A stretch of DNA of 54,585 nucleotides from Bacteroidales bacterium (GCA_027022105.1 JALVZH010000247.1:1-54585), one strand, 5' to 3'; positions 1-10,589 are shown, numbered from the stretch's first letter. Notes: generated by a model not told the origin, from the sequence alone. Numbers and translations are program-made.

Positions 1-115
1 TCCCCTTCTAATGCTTCTATTACTTCTTATTATAACAAAATAACATTTATAAATTCATTTGGAGATTCTTCGGAAACGCCAACCCACTATCCATATCCGA
101 GTTTCCTCAGAACCC

Positions 116-199
116 GCCAAAACCTGATTTCAATCCGTTTCCGCACCGCACTCCGCAAAGCTGCGTACGGTGCTAAATGTATTTCGCCCTTTCAGGGCG
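116..199 (+). repeat. Interspersed two-hairpin repeat, copy A
   Basis: 'ccaaaacctgatttcaatccgtttccGCACCG...CGGTGCtaaatgtattt CGCCCT ttc AGGGCG'. Confidence 0.85.
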
Positions 200-608
200 A
201 GCCCTCACACTACCAACCCCTCATTATTCAGAGGCATCATCAGGCCGGCCATGCGGGATAGAATGCCGAAGAATCTCCGCCCGTGCTTCTTTTCCAATTC
301 AACATATGGTACGGATATCATTCGGGGATTCATCGGATACGCCGGCAAACCTGACGGATTGAACGCCGGTTTGCGGGATGGACTCCGTCAGGTTGAGAAA
401 ATTACGGTACTAATAATGATAACATGCCTTCACCGGTTTTGTTACGTTCCGAGCCATTTAAAGGAAGGTCTGAAGGGTAGGAATGGAGAGGAATCCCCTT
501 CTAATGCTTCTATTACTTCTTATTATAACAAAATAACATTTATAAATTCATTTGGAGATTCTTCGGAAACGCCAACCCACTATCCATATCCGAGTTTCCT
601 CAGAACCC

Positions 609-692
609 GCCAAAACCTGACTTCAATCCGTTTCCGCACCGCACTCCGCAAAGCTGCGTACGGTGCTAAATGTATTTCGCCCTTTCAGGGCG
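609..692 (+). repeat. Interspersed two-hairpin repeat, copy B
   Basis: Same element as copy A, inside the 493-bp tandem repeat. Confidence 0.85.
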
Positions 693-1435
693 AGCCCTCA
701 CACTACCAACCCCTCATTATTCAGAGGCATCATCAGGTCGGCCATGTGGGATAGAATGCCGAAGAATCTCCCCTCGTGCTTCTTTTCCAATTTAACATAC
801 GGTACGGAAAACATTCGGGGATTCATCGGGTGCGCCTGCCCTTTGGCCTGCCTGTTTGCACCCTCTGAATTATGGGGTAAAGAGTATGTATGTAATCCCT
901 CCCCCCTTGCTCATTGAGCGTTGAGCGTTGCTGATTGCTCATTTCCAATTCGCTCTTAATTCTAACATCAGATGTCTGACATGTATTCGCCGCAGGCTGA
1001 TTGCTCATTTTCAATTTATTCTTCAATTCTTATCTCTTAAATAAATCTGAAATCGATATTCGATATTCTTTCCTAAAACCTGCCTTTCCCCGAATCCGAC
1101 CTTTCGGGTCTCCCCCCGCAAGGCTTACCGCGACCCAAAAGGTCAGGTCTCAGCCGCAAACTCCCCGGCTATCTGAATGAAGTACAAGTTTTTGCCTTTG
1201 CCTGGTTCGTCTGCGGCCCCCTGCCTTTATTCAATATCCCTTTTTAACAAACTTACATTTCATCCCGGATATTCATTTTCCACAGACGAATTTCCTCTGA
1301 AACCATACGTTTATTCATATTGCTGGATAAATACCTATATGCTTGTTACATTCGAAAAAAATTCAGATTTTTTTATCTTTGAAAACACATTACAATGAAT
1401 CAAACCGTTTTAATAGCCAATTAATATTATCTGTC

Positions 1436-1876
1436 ATGAAAAAATTCATCTTTTACATTCTCTCTTTTGCGGCTGTTTCTCTGATTTTTGCCTGCACATC
1501 CACAAAGAATCTCTCTTCTTATTCACCTGATGAGACCATTGTTTTCGGAAACGGAGGTGGATTTACCGGCGGGGTAACAACCTATTTCCTAACCAACGAC
1601 GGAAGAATATTCAAAACCACCTCACAACAAAAAGACACACTGTTCTTGGCCAAAATTAAGAAAAAAGAGGCTGCACGATTATTCAGTGAATACGACCGTT
1701 CCGGTTTTAGTAAATTAAACTTTGACCATCCGGGCGACCGGTACTCTTTTATCGGAAAGGGATTTGATTCAGGATTGGGTAGAATAACCTGGGGTAATCC
1801 TGACTATACACCTCCCGTGGAGGTTACGGATTTTTATCAAAAGCTATTATTGTTCATTAAAAACACAAAAAAATGA
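1436..1876 (+). CDS. Hypothetical lipoprotein (signal peptide with LIFAC lipobox)
   Basis: MKKFIFYILSFAAVSLIFACTSTKN...; stop overlaps the next start (ATGA). Confidence 0.75.
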   Translation: MKKFIFYILSFAAVSLIFACTSTKNLSSYSPDETIVFGNGGGFTGGVTTYFLTNDGRIFKTTSQQKDTLFLAKIKKKEAARLFSEYDRSGFSKLNFDHPGDRYSFIGKGFDSGLGRITWGNPDYTPPVEVTDFYQKLLLFIKNTKK

Positions 1877-4800
1877 AAACAGTAAAACATTTATTTTTTC
1901 CGGCTCTTGTATTGCTCTTTTTGAGTACTGCACTTTTTGCTCAACAAAAAACCAATCCTTTTTCTGTAAAAGTTAAAAAAGGAACACCGCCACAGCATTT
2001 TACTTTTACACCGCAACCATTAAAAGCAATACCGCAGTCAAAAAGCACGGTTCCGGTATCGCTTACGGCAAATCCGGTTGTTTATCATCCGGTTCCCTTT
2101 TCCAAACCCATGAAAGGCGATTTTAAAAACACAAAGATTAACAAAAATCATCAGGTTATTTATACCGAAGGCAAACCGTATAATCTTCCGGTGGATTATT
2201 CATCCCGTTCGGAAGAAAGCATGGAACAGGCAGCATACAATTATCTGAATTCCATTAAAGAGGCCATGCTCATAAACCAACCGGAAACGGAGTTTAGAAC
2301 AATGGATTTGCATACCGACAACATGGGTTTCGACCACCTGAAAATGCAGCAATATTATAAAGGAATAAAAGTTTACGGCGGGCAAATCATCCTGCACGGG
2401 CAAAACAACAGTTGGAACTGTTTTAACGGCACCTATTATCCTACTCCTGAAATATCCGGTTTAAATCCTGCGCTGTCGGCTTTGGATGCTACGGAAGTGG
2501 TAACCGGCGACCTGCCTTCTTATAAATCATATGAAATGCTTACTCCTTTTGAAAAAACCCTGCTGCAAGGTTATACGGGGCCCGAAACCGAGCTGATAAT
2601 TTATCATCCGAACCGTGATGCCGGCAGTGAAATGCTCTGTTACCACATTAGTATTATGGCCAATGTTCTGGACAGGTGGGAATATTTTATTGATGCCCAA
2701 ACCGGCCAAATAGTTCATAAATACAAAAACATGTGCAGCGACGGCCCCGCTACAGCCACCGCAGTTGACCTGAATGGTGTTAGCCGTACCATCAATACCT
2801 ATCTGAAAAACGGTTATTACTATTTGATAGATGCCACCCGCCCTATGTTTAACCCTTCGCAATCGGACCTGCCGAATAATCCCGTGGGTGCACTCTGGAC
2901 CATTGATGCGCAAAACTCAAGTCCCAATAATGCGAGCTTATATCAATTGACAAGTGTTTCCAATGTGTGGAACAATCCCAAAGCGGTTTCGGCACACTAT
3001 AATGCAGGTATTGCATACGAATACTACAAAAATACACACTCAAGGAATTCTTTAGACGGGAATGGCGGAACCATAATTTCGGTTATCAATATGGCAGATG
3101 ATGACGGAGGCGGTCTGGACAATGCTTTCTGGAATGGCTACTACATGTGCTACGGCAATGGCAGAATTCTGTTTTATCCGCTGGCGGGTGGTTTGGATGT
3201 GGCAGCACACGAGATGACCCACGGTGTTATTCAGCATACGGCCAACCTGGAATATCAATACGAATCGGGAGCCATAAACGAGGCTTGTGCCGATATTGCC
3301 GGCAGCATGGTCGATCGTGACGACTGGCACATAGGAGAGGATATAATAATGCCGGGAGGCCCTTATACAACAGGATATCTGCGCGATATGTCGAACCCGC
3401 ACAACGGGGGAACAGTCCTCGGGGATGCCGGTTATCAACCCATGCATGTGGACGAAATGTACCATGGAAGCGAGGACAACGGCGGCGTGCATATCAACAG
3501 CGGCGTTATTAACTATGCTTATTACCTTTTTGCCACCGCTGTTTCCAAATCAAAAGCCGAAAAAGTTTATTACCGTGCACTCACACAATACATGACCATG
3601 TCATCACAATTTATCGATTGCAGACTTGCATTTGAAAAGGCTGCCAAAGATTTGTACGGTGATAACTCTTCGGAATATCAGGCGGTTGTAAGTGCCTTTT
3701 ATCAGGTCGGGATTGGCGATAACGGGGGCGGCGGGGGTGGAGGTACCCAGCCCGGAAACCTGCCCGTTAATCCCGGCGACGATTTTATTCTGAGTTATGA
3801 TGTAAACAGTTCCGACCCCAATACACTCTATATTTCCAATACCGACGGAACAGAATTTATACCCGTTAGTACCACCTCCATGAAAAGAAAAGTAAGTTTG
3901 GTTGATAACGGCAGTTTTGGCATTTACATCGGTGAAGACAATTCAATGAATACCATTGATTTGGATACTTACGACGAACAAACTATTTCACCGGATTATA
4001 TCTGGGATAATGCAGCCGTTTCCAAAGACGGTAGCCGTGTGGCGGCCATTACCACCGATATTGATTCGGCCATTTATGTTTATGATTATTCGCTGGGATG
4101 GAAAAAATTTCATCTCTATAACCCGACATTTACACCCGGTATTACCACCGATAATGTATTGTATGCCGATGCCATCGAATGGGATTACTCCGGCGATTTT
4201 ATTCTGTACGATGCATACAATACATTGCAGAATAATAACGGAGAGGATATTGATTATTGGGATATGAACCTGATCAGGGTTTGGAATTCGGCGACCAACA
4301 GCTGGGGCGACGGGCAGATATTTAAAATATTTGCTACCCTTCCCGAAGGAATAAGTGTCGGGAATCCCTGCCTATCAAAAAATGCCCCTTATATCTTTAC
4401 ATTCGATTATCTGGATGGCAATACAGGAGAGATGGATGTAATGGCGGTTAACCTCGAAACGGGAGAAACGGGTGTTATCTTTTCAGGCAATCAGGTCCTC
4501 GGATTTCCCAATTATTCCAAACTGGATAACAAGATTATTTTCGGCGCCCAAAGTACTAATGGTAATGAAGTAGTTGCCGTAATTGATCTGCAGTCCGATA
4601 AGATACATCCTTCGGGAAGCGCTTCCGTTCTTATCGATTATGCCAAATGGCCTGTGTGGTATGCCACCGGAAACAGAAACCTGAATGATATTGGCGAGCG
4701 TGATGATGCCGCTGTTTTTGTTCGGCTCTATCCCAATCCGGTTCATGAATCCATGAATATTTCCTTTGTTTCGGATGCAGAAGAGGAGTACAATATTGCT

Positions 4801-4962
4801 ATATATGATGTTACAGGTACAAGGCTGATTTACCGGAAGGGAAAAACGGAAATACCGGTAACCAATAAGGCTATTGATTTTACCCTATTGCCAAGAGGCA
4901 CCTATATTGTTAAGATAAACACGGGAAGTCGTAAAATAAACAGGAAGATTGTGAAATTGTAA
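1873..4962 (+). CDS. M4-family (thermolysin-like) metallopeptidase with FTP-type propeptide, beta-propeller-like region and T9SS type A C-terminal sorting domain
   Basis: HEMTH motif followed by GAINEACADI; Gly-rich linker; C-terminus LYPNPVHESMNI...GTYIVKI...KIVKL. Confidence 0.93.
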   Translation: MKTVKHLFFPALVLLFLSTALFAQQKTNPFSVKVKKGTPPQHFTFTPQPLKAIPQSKSTVPVSLTANPVVYHPVPFSKPMKGDFKNTKINKNHQVIYTEGKPYNLPVDYSSRSEESMEQAAYNYLNSIKEAMLINQPETEFRTMDLHTDNMGFDHLKMQQYYKGIKVYGGQIILHGQNNSWNCFNGTYYPTPEISGLNPALSALDATEVVTGDLPSYKSYEMLTPFEKTLLQGYTGPETELIIYHPNRDAGSEMLCYHISIMANVLDRWEYFIDAQTGQIVHKYKNMCSDGPATATAVDLNGVSRTINTYLKNGYYYLIDATRPMFNPSQSDLPNNPVGALWTIDAQNSSPNNASLYQLTSVSNVWNNPKAVSAHYNAGIAYEYYKNTHSRNSLDGNGGTIISVINMADDDGGGLDNAFWNGYYMCYGNGRILFYPLAGGLDVAAHEMTHGVIQHTANLEYQYESGAINEACADIAGSMVDRDDWHIGEDIIMPGGPYTTGYLRDMSNPHNGGTVLGDAGYQPMHVDEMYHGSEDNGGVHINSGVINYAYYLFATAVSKSKAEKVYYRALTQYMTMSSQFIDCRLAFEKAAKDLYGDNSSEYQAVVSAFYQVGIGDNGGGGGGGTQPGNLPVNPGDDFILSYDVNSSDPNTLYISNTDGTEFIPVSTTSMKRKVSLVDNGSFGIYIGEDNSMNTIDLDTYDEQTISPDYIWDNAAVSKDGSRVAAITTDIDSAIYVYDYSLGWKKFHLYNPTFTPGITTDNVLYADAIEWDYSGDFILYDAYNTLQNNNGEDIDYWDMNLIRVWNSATNSWGDGQIFKIFATLPEGISVGNPCLSKNAPYIFTFDYLDGNTGEMDVMAVNLETGETGVIFSGNQVLGFPNYSKLDNKIIFGAQSTNGNEVVAVIDLQSDKIHPSGSASVLIDYAKWPVWYATGNRNLNDIGERDDAAVFVRLYPNPVHESMNISFVSDAEEEYNIAIYDVTGTRLIYRKGKTEIPVTNKAIDFTLLPRGTYIVKINTGSRKINRKIVKL

Positions 4963-4966
4963 TGGC

Positions 4967-5013
4967 GGTTTTGTCATGATTTTTGCCAATGGGGCAAAAA
5001 TCATGACAAAACC
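4967..5013. repeat. Perfect 21-bp inverted repeat with 5-nt loop, just after the M4 peptidase stop
   Basis: ggttttgtcatgatttttgcc-aatgg-ggcaaaaatcatgacaaaacc. Confidence 0.93.
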
Positions 5014-5075
5014 TAACTTCATCCTTTTCCGCACCGCTGCGTACGGTGCTACAAATATGTCACCCTTTCAGGGTG
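5005..5075 (+). repeat. Interspersed two-hairpin repeat, copy C
   Basis: GCACCGctgcgtaCGGTGCtacaaatatgt CACCCT ttc AGGGTG. Confidence 0.85.
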
Positions 5076-5206
5076 CCGCAGGCTATTACTATGACCGGCT
5101 TTCAAAAAATTACACCTCCGGTGCAAGTTTTAGTCAAACCCTGTGTACCGACAGACTTTTGCCATTTATTACAAAAATCTGATGCCCGGCACCCATACAG
5201 ATTAAC

Positions 5207-7387
5207 TCAGTAACTCACTTTTTTAACCCCTTTAACCTGGGTGAGTTTGTAAACAACCTGTTCCAGATGTTTCTTATCGGTGATAAGGATTACGATACGT
5301 CCTTCAAAATGGTCGCCTTTGGTTTTGAAATTTACCGACCGCATGTTTACCCTTAAATCGCCGGTAATCACTCCGGTAATGGCTTCCACTATGCCCAGTT
5401 CATCATTTCCGGTAATACGCAGGGTTACCAACCGGGATTTACTTTCCGAATCGGAAACCCATTTAACGGGTATCAGACGGTAAGGATACCTCTCTTTGAG
5501 ACGTTTGGCATTGGGACAATTGTCGCGGTGGATGGTAATACCGCCTGTGGCAGTGATAAACCCGAAAACTTTGTCGCCGGGTACCGGATTACAACAGTGA
5601 GCATATCTGTAATCAACATTTTTCAGGTTTTCGCCCACATACAGTGTATCGCCTCCTTCAGTATCATCTTCAGCTGTCAGGGGTTTTTCCACAGGAGACT
5701 CCTGCTCTGTTTTTTGTTGTATATCACCCTGCGAATCCTGATGTTTTGATAAATATTCAAGAAGCGTTTTCTTAATAAGGTTTACTTCCAGCTTTTCCGT
5801 TGCTATCAGGTAATAGAGGTCAACAGCCGTGTCAACTTTAAATTTTTTTACCAGTACATTTACCAGATCGTCGGGGCTTTTGAGTTTCCAGTTTTTAAAT
5901 TTCCGGTACAAGAGTGCTTTACCTGCCTCAGCTTCTTTGTATTTTACCTCTTTTAGTTGTTTTTTTATGCTTTGCCGCGCTTTGTTGGTAACAACAAATG
6001 CCAGCCAGTCGAATTTGGGTTTTTGGTTGTTGGAGGTGACAATATCCACTTTGTCGCCGTTGTTCAAAACATGACGTATGGGGACGGCTTTTCCGTTTAC
6101 TTTTGCCCCTTTACAACGGGCACCTATGGTAGTATGAACTTCATAGGCAAAATCGAGGACAGTAGCTCCTTCCGGTAGTTTTTTCAGGTCGCCTTTGGGA
6201 GTAAAAACAAAAATATGTTCTTTACGGCCCGACGAACGGTAAAGCGAGTCGTGTTCAACCTGTTCGGGGTGTTCCAATACATCGCGCACCTGTGCCAGCC
6301 AGTTGTCGGTATCTTTTGACTGCATCAATCCTTTATACTGCCAGTGTGCCGCCTGTCCCTTTTCAGCCACTTCGTCCATGCGTACGGTTCTTATCTGCAC
6401 CTCCACCCACCGTTTTTTCGGTCCCATTACCGTTGTGTGTAACGATTCGTAACCCGAAGCTTTGGGTGTGGTAATCCAATCGCGCAAACGCTTGGGATTG
6501 GGTTGGTAAATGTTGGTTACAACCGAATATACTTTCCAGCAGTCCTCTTTCTCTTTTTTCCGGCTTTTGCTGTTGATAATGATGCGGATGGCAAAAAGGT
6601 CGAATACCTCTTCAAATGCAACATTCTGCCGGTTCATTTTTGCCCAGATGGAAGGAACCGATTTGGTTCTCCATTTAATGGTATAATCAAACCCCATGTT
6701 GTCAAGCTCCTTTTTTATGGGAGCTATGAAACTTTGGATGTATGTTTCTCTTTTGGCCTTGGTCTCTTTGATTTTACGGTTAATATCGTCGTAAACATGC
6801 GGCATCTCATATCGCATCAGCCGCTCTTCCATTTCACTTTTTATGTGGTACAAACCCAGCCGGTGGGCAATGGGAATATAGATATATTTTATCTCTTCAA
6901 AAAATCTTTCCTTGTTCTCGTTGCTCAAAAGTTCAGGCTTACGGATATCATTCAGCCGGTGTGCCAGCAAAAGCAATATTACGCGGATATCGTCCACCAG
7001 CGATAAAAACATATTTCTGTATGCTTCGGAATGAAGAGATATTTTTTCGCCATGAACGGAGATTAATTTGTAAAATCCTTTCAGGATATCAACAACGTTT
7101 TTTCCAAACTGGGCTTCAATATCTTTGTAAATTTCTTCTCCTTCAATGGCTGGAAGGCTATGCAAAAGGGCGCAAACAGCAGAGATATGCCCCAGACCCA
7201 CCTCCTGCATGGCTGTACGTGCCAGTTCCAGATGGTGTAAAAGATAAGGTTCACCGGAATTAAGAGTTCGTTCTCCATAAGCGTGTTCGGCAACACGATA
7301 TGCCTTTAAAATTGCGCTATGAGCACTTTTCTCCAGTTTGCAACAGTCGAGTACCTGTTGCAATATATCTTCCGGTATATTGTTCAC
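5207..7387 (-). CDS. relA: RelA/SpoT-family (p)ppGpp synthetase with degenerate HD hydrolase domain, TGS and ACT domains
   Basis: GYESLHTTVMG and VEVQIRT...AEKGQAAHWQYK synthetase motifs; TGS 'IFVFTPKGDLKKLPEGATVLDFAYEVHT'; C-terminal ACT. Confidence 0.93.
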   Translation of the reverse strand: MNNIPEDILQQVLDCCKLEKSAHSAILKAYRVAEHAYGERTLNSGEPYLLHHLELARTAMQEVGLGHISAVCALLHSLPAIEGEEIYKDIEAQFGKNVVDILKGFYKLISVHGEKISLHSEAYRNMFLSLVDDIRVILLLLAHRLNDIRKPELLSNENKERFFEEIKYIYIPIAHRLGLYHIKSEMEERLMRYEMPHVYDDINRKIKETKAKRETYIQSFIAPIKKELDNMGFDYTIKWRTKSVPSIWAKMNRQNVAFEEVFDLFAIRIIINSKSRKKEKEDCWKVYSVVTNIYQPNPKRLRDWITTPKASGYESLHTTVMGPKKRWVEVQIRTVRMDEVAEKGQAAHWQYKGLMQSKDTDNWLAQVRDVLEHPEQVEHDSLYRSSGRKEHIFVFTPKGDLKKLPEGATVLDFAYEVHTTIGARCKGAKVNGKAVPIRHVLNNGDKVDIVTSNNQKPKFDWLAFVVTNKARQSIKKQLKEVKYKEAEAGKALLYRKFKNWKLKSPDDLVNVLVKKFKVDTAVDLYYLIATEKLEVNLIKKTLLEYLSKHQDSQGDIQQKTEQESPVEKPLTAEDDTEGGDTLYVGENLKNVDYRYAHCCNPVPGDKVFGFITATGGITIHRDNCPNAKRLKERYPYRLIPVKWVSDSESKSRLVTLRITGNDELGIVEAITGVITGDLRVNMRSVNFKTKGDHFEGRIVILITDKKHLEQVVYKLTQVKGVKKVSY

Positions 7388-7483
7388 TTAATCCAAAGTT
7401 TGTTTTTTAAAAAATATGCAATAATACGTCTCGAAGCGGTTTTTATTGCCTGTACCGAAAAGGTTTAATGTTTTTTAGGAAAA

Positions 7484-8473
7484 TCAATCTTCGGGATTGT
7501 CTCCTGCATGATTGGGATCTTCGGCAATGGATTCTCTCATTTTTGTATCTGCCTGAATGTTTCTATAACGCTGATAGTCCATTATACCAAGGTTTCCCGA
7601 CCTGAATGCTTCGGCAATAGCCATGGGGATTTGTGCTTCGGCCTGAATAACATTGGCACGGGCTTCCTGTGCTTTGGCCTTCATTTCCTGTTCAAGGGCA
7701 ACAGCCATGGCCCTGCGCTCTTCGGCTTTTGCCTGGGCAATATTTTTATCTGCATTTGCCTGATCCATCTGAAGTACGGCGCCAATGTTCTTTCCGATGT
7801 CAATATCGGCAATATCAATGGAGAGAATCTCAAAAGCGGTTCCCGAGTCAAGGCCTTTTTCCAGAACCACTTTTGAAATGCTGTCGGGGTTTTCCAACAC
7901 CTCTTTGTGCGATTCTGCCGAACCGATGGAAGAGACAATTCCTTCTCCTACACGGGCCAAAACAGTCTCTTCGCCGGCACCGCCAACCAATTGCTGAATG
8001 TTGGCGCGAACGGTAACGCGTGCCATGGCAATAAGCTGGATACCGTCTTTGGCTACCGCTGCAACTTTTTTGGTGTCAATCACTTTGGGGTTTACCGACA
8101 TTTGCACGGCTTCCAGCACATCCCGGCCGGCCAGGTCGATGGCGGTTGCGGTTTTAAAATTCAGGTCCATATTGGCTTTGTCGGCAGATATCAAAGCATT
8201 AACCACCTGTTGCACCCGTCCGCCGGCAAGATAGTGTGCTTCCAGGTCATCACGCTTTAGAAAAAGCCCTGCTTTTGTGGCCGTAATCATGCTTTTTACA
8301 ATAACACCCGGGGGTACTTTTCGCCACCGCATCAGTACCAACTGAATAAGCGAAATTCTTACTCCCGAAACAAATGCCGTAAACCAAAGACCTACCGGTA
8401 CAAAATAGAGCAACAGCCAGAGCAAAAATATAGCTCCGATGCCCAATGCAATTACAATATATACATTTTCCAT
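7484..8473 (-). CDS. floA: Flotillin-like protein FloA (UPF0365)
   Basis: N-terminal membrane segment, then the FloA-type [22 protein letters not shown]...[20 protein letters not shown]. Confidence 0.93.
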   Translation of the reverse strand: MENVYIVIALGIGAIFLLWLLLYFVPVGLWFTAFVSGVRISLIQLVLMRWRKVPPGVIVKSMITATKAGLFLKRDDLEAHYLAGGRVQQVVNALISADKANMDLNFKTATAIDLAGRDVLEAVQMSVNPKVIDTKKVAAVAKDGIQLIAMARVTVRANIQQLVGGAGEETVLARVGEGIVSSIGSAESHKEVLENPDSISKVVLEKGLDSGTAFEILSIDIADIDIGKNIGAVLQMDQANADKNIAQAKAEERRAMAVALEQEMKAKAQEARANVIQAEAQIPMAIAEAFRSGNLGIMDYQRYRNIQADTKMRESIAEDPNHAGDNPED

Positions 8474-8478
8474 ATTTA

Positions 8479-8946
8479 TTATTCTTTAATGGGTTTTATA
8501 TAAATTTTCTTTCCTTCAATTTTCTCAATTTCAATCTCTTCTCCCTGATTGATAAACCGGGTACCGGCATCAGCCTCAAAATATTTTCCGTTGATAAATA
8601 TTTTTCCCATGGGTGCACAGCGGGATATTGCTTTTCCCCGTTGGCCCGGCGCCAGAGAAGCAGCATCGTCTGAAACGGCTTTGCTGTTGATGGCCGATTG
8701 CAATTGTGCCTTTTTCCAGGTTTTTGAGCGTAAAGCGACAACAACGGCAACTACATTTAATACCACTGTGGAAACAAGAGTAACATTTCCGGCAGAAGTC
8801 CCTTCGCGGGAATAGGCAAACCAGATACCCGAAGCCATGGCGAAAAAACCAATAAATCCGGCTAATCCTGTACCGGGAATGACCAATATTTCAAGCATCA
8901 ATAAAAGGATACCTGTTAATATCAGGGTGATAATTACGGCCCACAT
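8479..8946 (-). CDS. NfeD-family membrane protein
   Basis: Three to four TM segments followed by a small OB-like C-terminal domain ([28 protein letters not shown]); adjacent to floA. Confidence 0.85.
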   Translation of the reverse strand: MWAVIITLILTGILLLMLEILVIPGTGLAGFIGFFAMASGIWFAYSREGTSAGNVTLVSTVVLNVVAVVVALRSKTWKKAQLQSAINSKAVSDDAASLAPGQRGKAISRCAPMGKIFINGKYFEADAGTRFINQGEEIEIEKIEGKKIYIKPIKE

Positions 8947-8954
8947 ACGGTTAA

Positions 8955-9230
8955 TTATTGAATTTGTACAATCAGTTTGCGGCGGGTCATTTCGCGATAG
9001 CAGGGTTCAAGTTCTTCAAAACTCCCTTTCTTAACCGCACATTTTCCTTTAAAATGAGCAATCCAGGCACAATTTTCGGCCTGCAATGCATCATGTCCGC
9101 AAACATCGATTAATGTTTCAATGACGAAATCAAAGGTATTGACATCATCGTTGAACAGAATCAGCTTCTTTATGTCAACAGCCTCTTCATCAATGTGATG
9201 CTTTGGTATTTTCTTTTCTTTAACCGTCAT
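8955..9230 (-). CDS. clpS: ATP-dependent Clp protease adaptor ClpS
   Basis: LILFNDDVNTFDFVIETLIDVCGHDALQAENCAWIAHFKGKCAVKKG. Confidence 0.93.
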   Translation of the reverse strand: MTVKEKKIPKHHIDEEAVDIKKLILFNDDVNTFDFVIETLIDVCGHDALQAENCAWIAHFKGKCAVKKGSFEELEPCYREMTRRKLIVQIQ

Positions 9231-9307
9231 ATTTTTACAATAATCTTTCTACAAAGATATGAAAAAAAACAATAAAATTTTTACATTTGAAAACCAATTA
9301 ACCTCAT

Positions 9308-9644
9308 ATGAAACCAATTAATTCTCACGACAAATACTTCAAAGAGGTATTTTTCAAAGAGGAGGAAGCAACTGCCTTTCTGAAAGGAAGTTTACCGGAA
9401 GGAACTGGTTAGGAATATTAATTTTGATTCCTTGGTACCACTTAAAGATTCATTCATCGACGAAGAACTGAAAGAGAATTTTTCCGATTTGGTATTTACC
9501 TGTAAATACAAAGGAAGAAAAGAGATAAAAATCGCTCTACTCTTTGAACACAAAAGCAAACCGGTACAGTATCCGCACTTTCAACTTTTGAAATATTTGA
9601 TAAAGTTATGGGATGCCGATTTGAAACAGAAAAGAAACTTTTAA
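9308..9644 (+). pseudogene. Rpn-family (PD-(D/E)XK) nuclease/transposase remnant, frameshifted and truncated
   Basis: MKPINSHDKYFKEVFFKEEEATAFLKGSLPE joined by a +1 shift to LVRNINFDSLVPLKDSFIDEELKENFSDLVFTCKYKGRKEIKIALLFEHKSKPVQYPHFQLLKYLIKLW. Confidence 0.8.
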
Positions 9645-10477
9645 TCAACAGCACAATCAATATTGAAATAATTTTTACAGATAACTAATATCGAATAAAA
9701 AACTGCCGTTATTGGTTTTATTTCTTTTCTGCCCCGAGTACAATATTTCGATATAAAAAAACTTTTGTATTCATCACCATTATATAGTTCCAATAGCCAT
9801 GGATTTCCCGGTTCCCTGCATTGCCGATTTTGTATTTCTTTTAATTTATCCAGTTGCTTTTTTAGCCTTATAAAATCCCTTTTTCTCATGAATGAAGTGT
9901 AAGTCTGAATAGGATGAATACCATTATAACCATCTGATACACCAGTAATTAATGTAATTTTAGCTGAATCATTCAATATTTTTATCTTAACCAATTCATA
10001 ATGTGTAGAATAATTAAGTTCTTCACAAGGATATAATAACCTTATTTCATTTTTACGGATTTTATTAAACTCCCCCATTTGTTTCAATACATAAGAAACA
10101 TTTAGTTTATCGGTTACTTGTTTTAATTCCGGTTTTGTGTGTTCTATTCTTTCATTGGATAAAATACAATTAACAGTATCAATATCAGAACGGAAATGAT
10201 ATGTGAGCAGATACTGCCCTTGTACTTTTCTTTTTTTTACCCGTAACAATATGCTGCTATCTTTCTCCAATGTAACATCATAATATCCATTTTTAAAATA
10301 AAATTTCCCGGTAGGTTCAATAAATTTTGTAAAATAATAAGTGGATTCGGGGGTTATAAAAGCCACTCTTTGATAAACTGTTTGAAATATGTTTGTCGAA
10401 TTGATATCTTGTCCTTTTGTATTGAAATAACAAGATGCATATACAATTAGCAACAATAATAATTTTCTCATTGGCAT
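9641..10477 (-). CDS. Hypothetical secreted protein
   Basis: 278-aa ORF with N-terminal hydrophobic signal (MRKLLLLLIVYASCYFNTKGQ). Confidence 0.6.
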   Translation of the reverse strand: MPMRKLLLLLIVYASCYFNTKGQDINSTNIFQTVYQRVAFITPESTYYFTKFIEPTGKFYFKNGYYDVTLEKDSSILLRVKKRKVQGQYLLTYHFRSDIDTVNCILSNERIEHTKPELKQVTDKLNVSYVLKQMGEFNKIRKNEIRLLYPCEELNYSTHYELVKIKILNDSAKITLITGVSDGYNGIHPIQTYTSFMRKRDFIRLKKQLDKLKEIQNRQCREPGNPWLLELYNGDEYKSFFISKYCTRGRKEIKPITAVFYSILVICKNYFNIDCAVD

Positions 10478-10589
10478 TTGTTGTCAGGTTAAAAAAATTA
10501 TAAAGATTAGTAGTTTCGCAATAATCCTTAATCGCAATTCATTGTATTATCTTTTCCGTTTTTAACATAACCGGCAAACAATCCGTCGT

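Larger units (their letters stand above)
1..825. repeat. Direct tandem repeat, period 493 bp (about 1-332 and 494-825); copy 1 starts at the window edge so the array may extend further
   Basis: 'tccccttctaatgcttctattacttcttattataac...' at 1 recurs at 494 and stays near-identical through '...ggggattcatcgg'. Confidence 0.95.

Noticed and set aside
170-917. ORFs such as MLNVFRPFRASPHTTNPSLFRGIIR and MYFALSGRALTLP
   Set aside because: They lie inside the tandem/dispersed repeat DNA, recur with each copy and have no coding character.
2200-3492. Antisense ORFs of 64-146 aa opposite the M4 protease, and many similar shadows elsewhere
   Set aside because: Shadow frames of well-supported genes; no independent start signals or recognisable domains.
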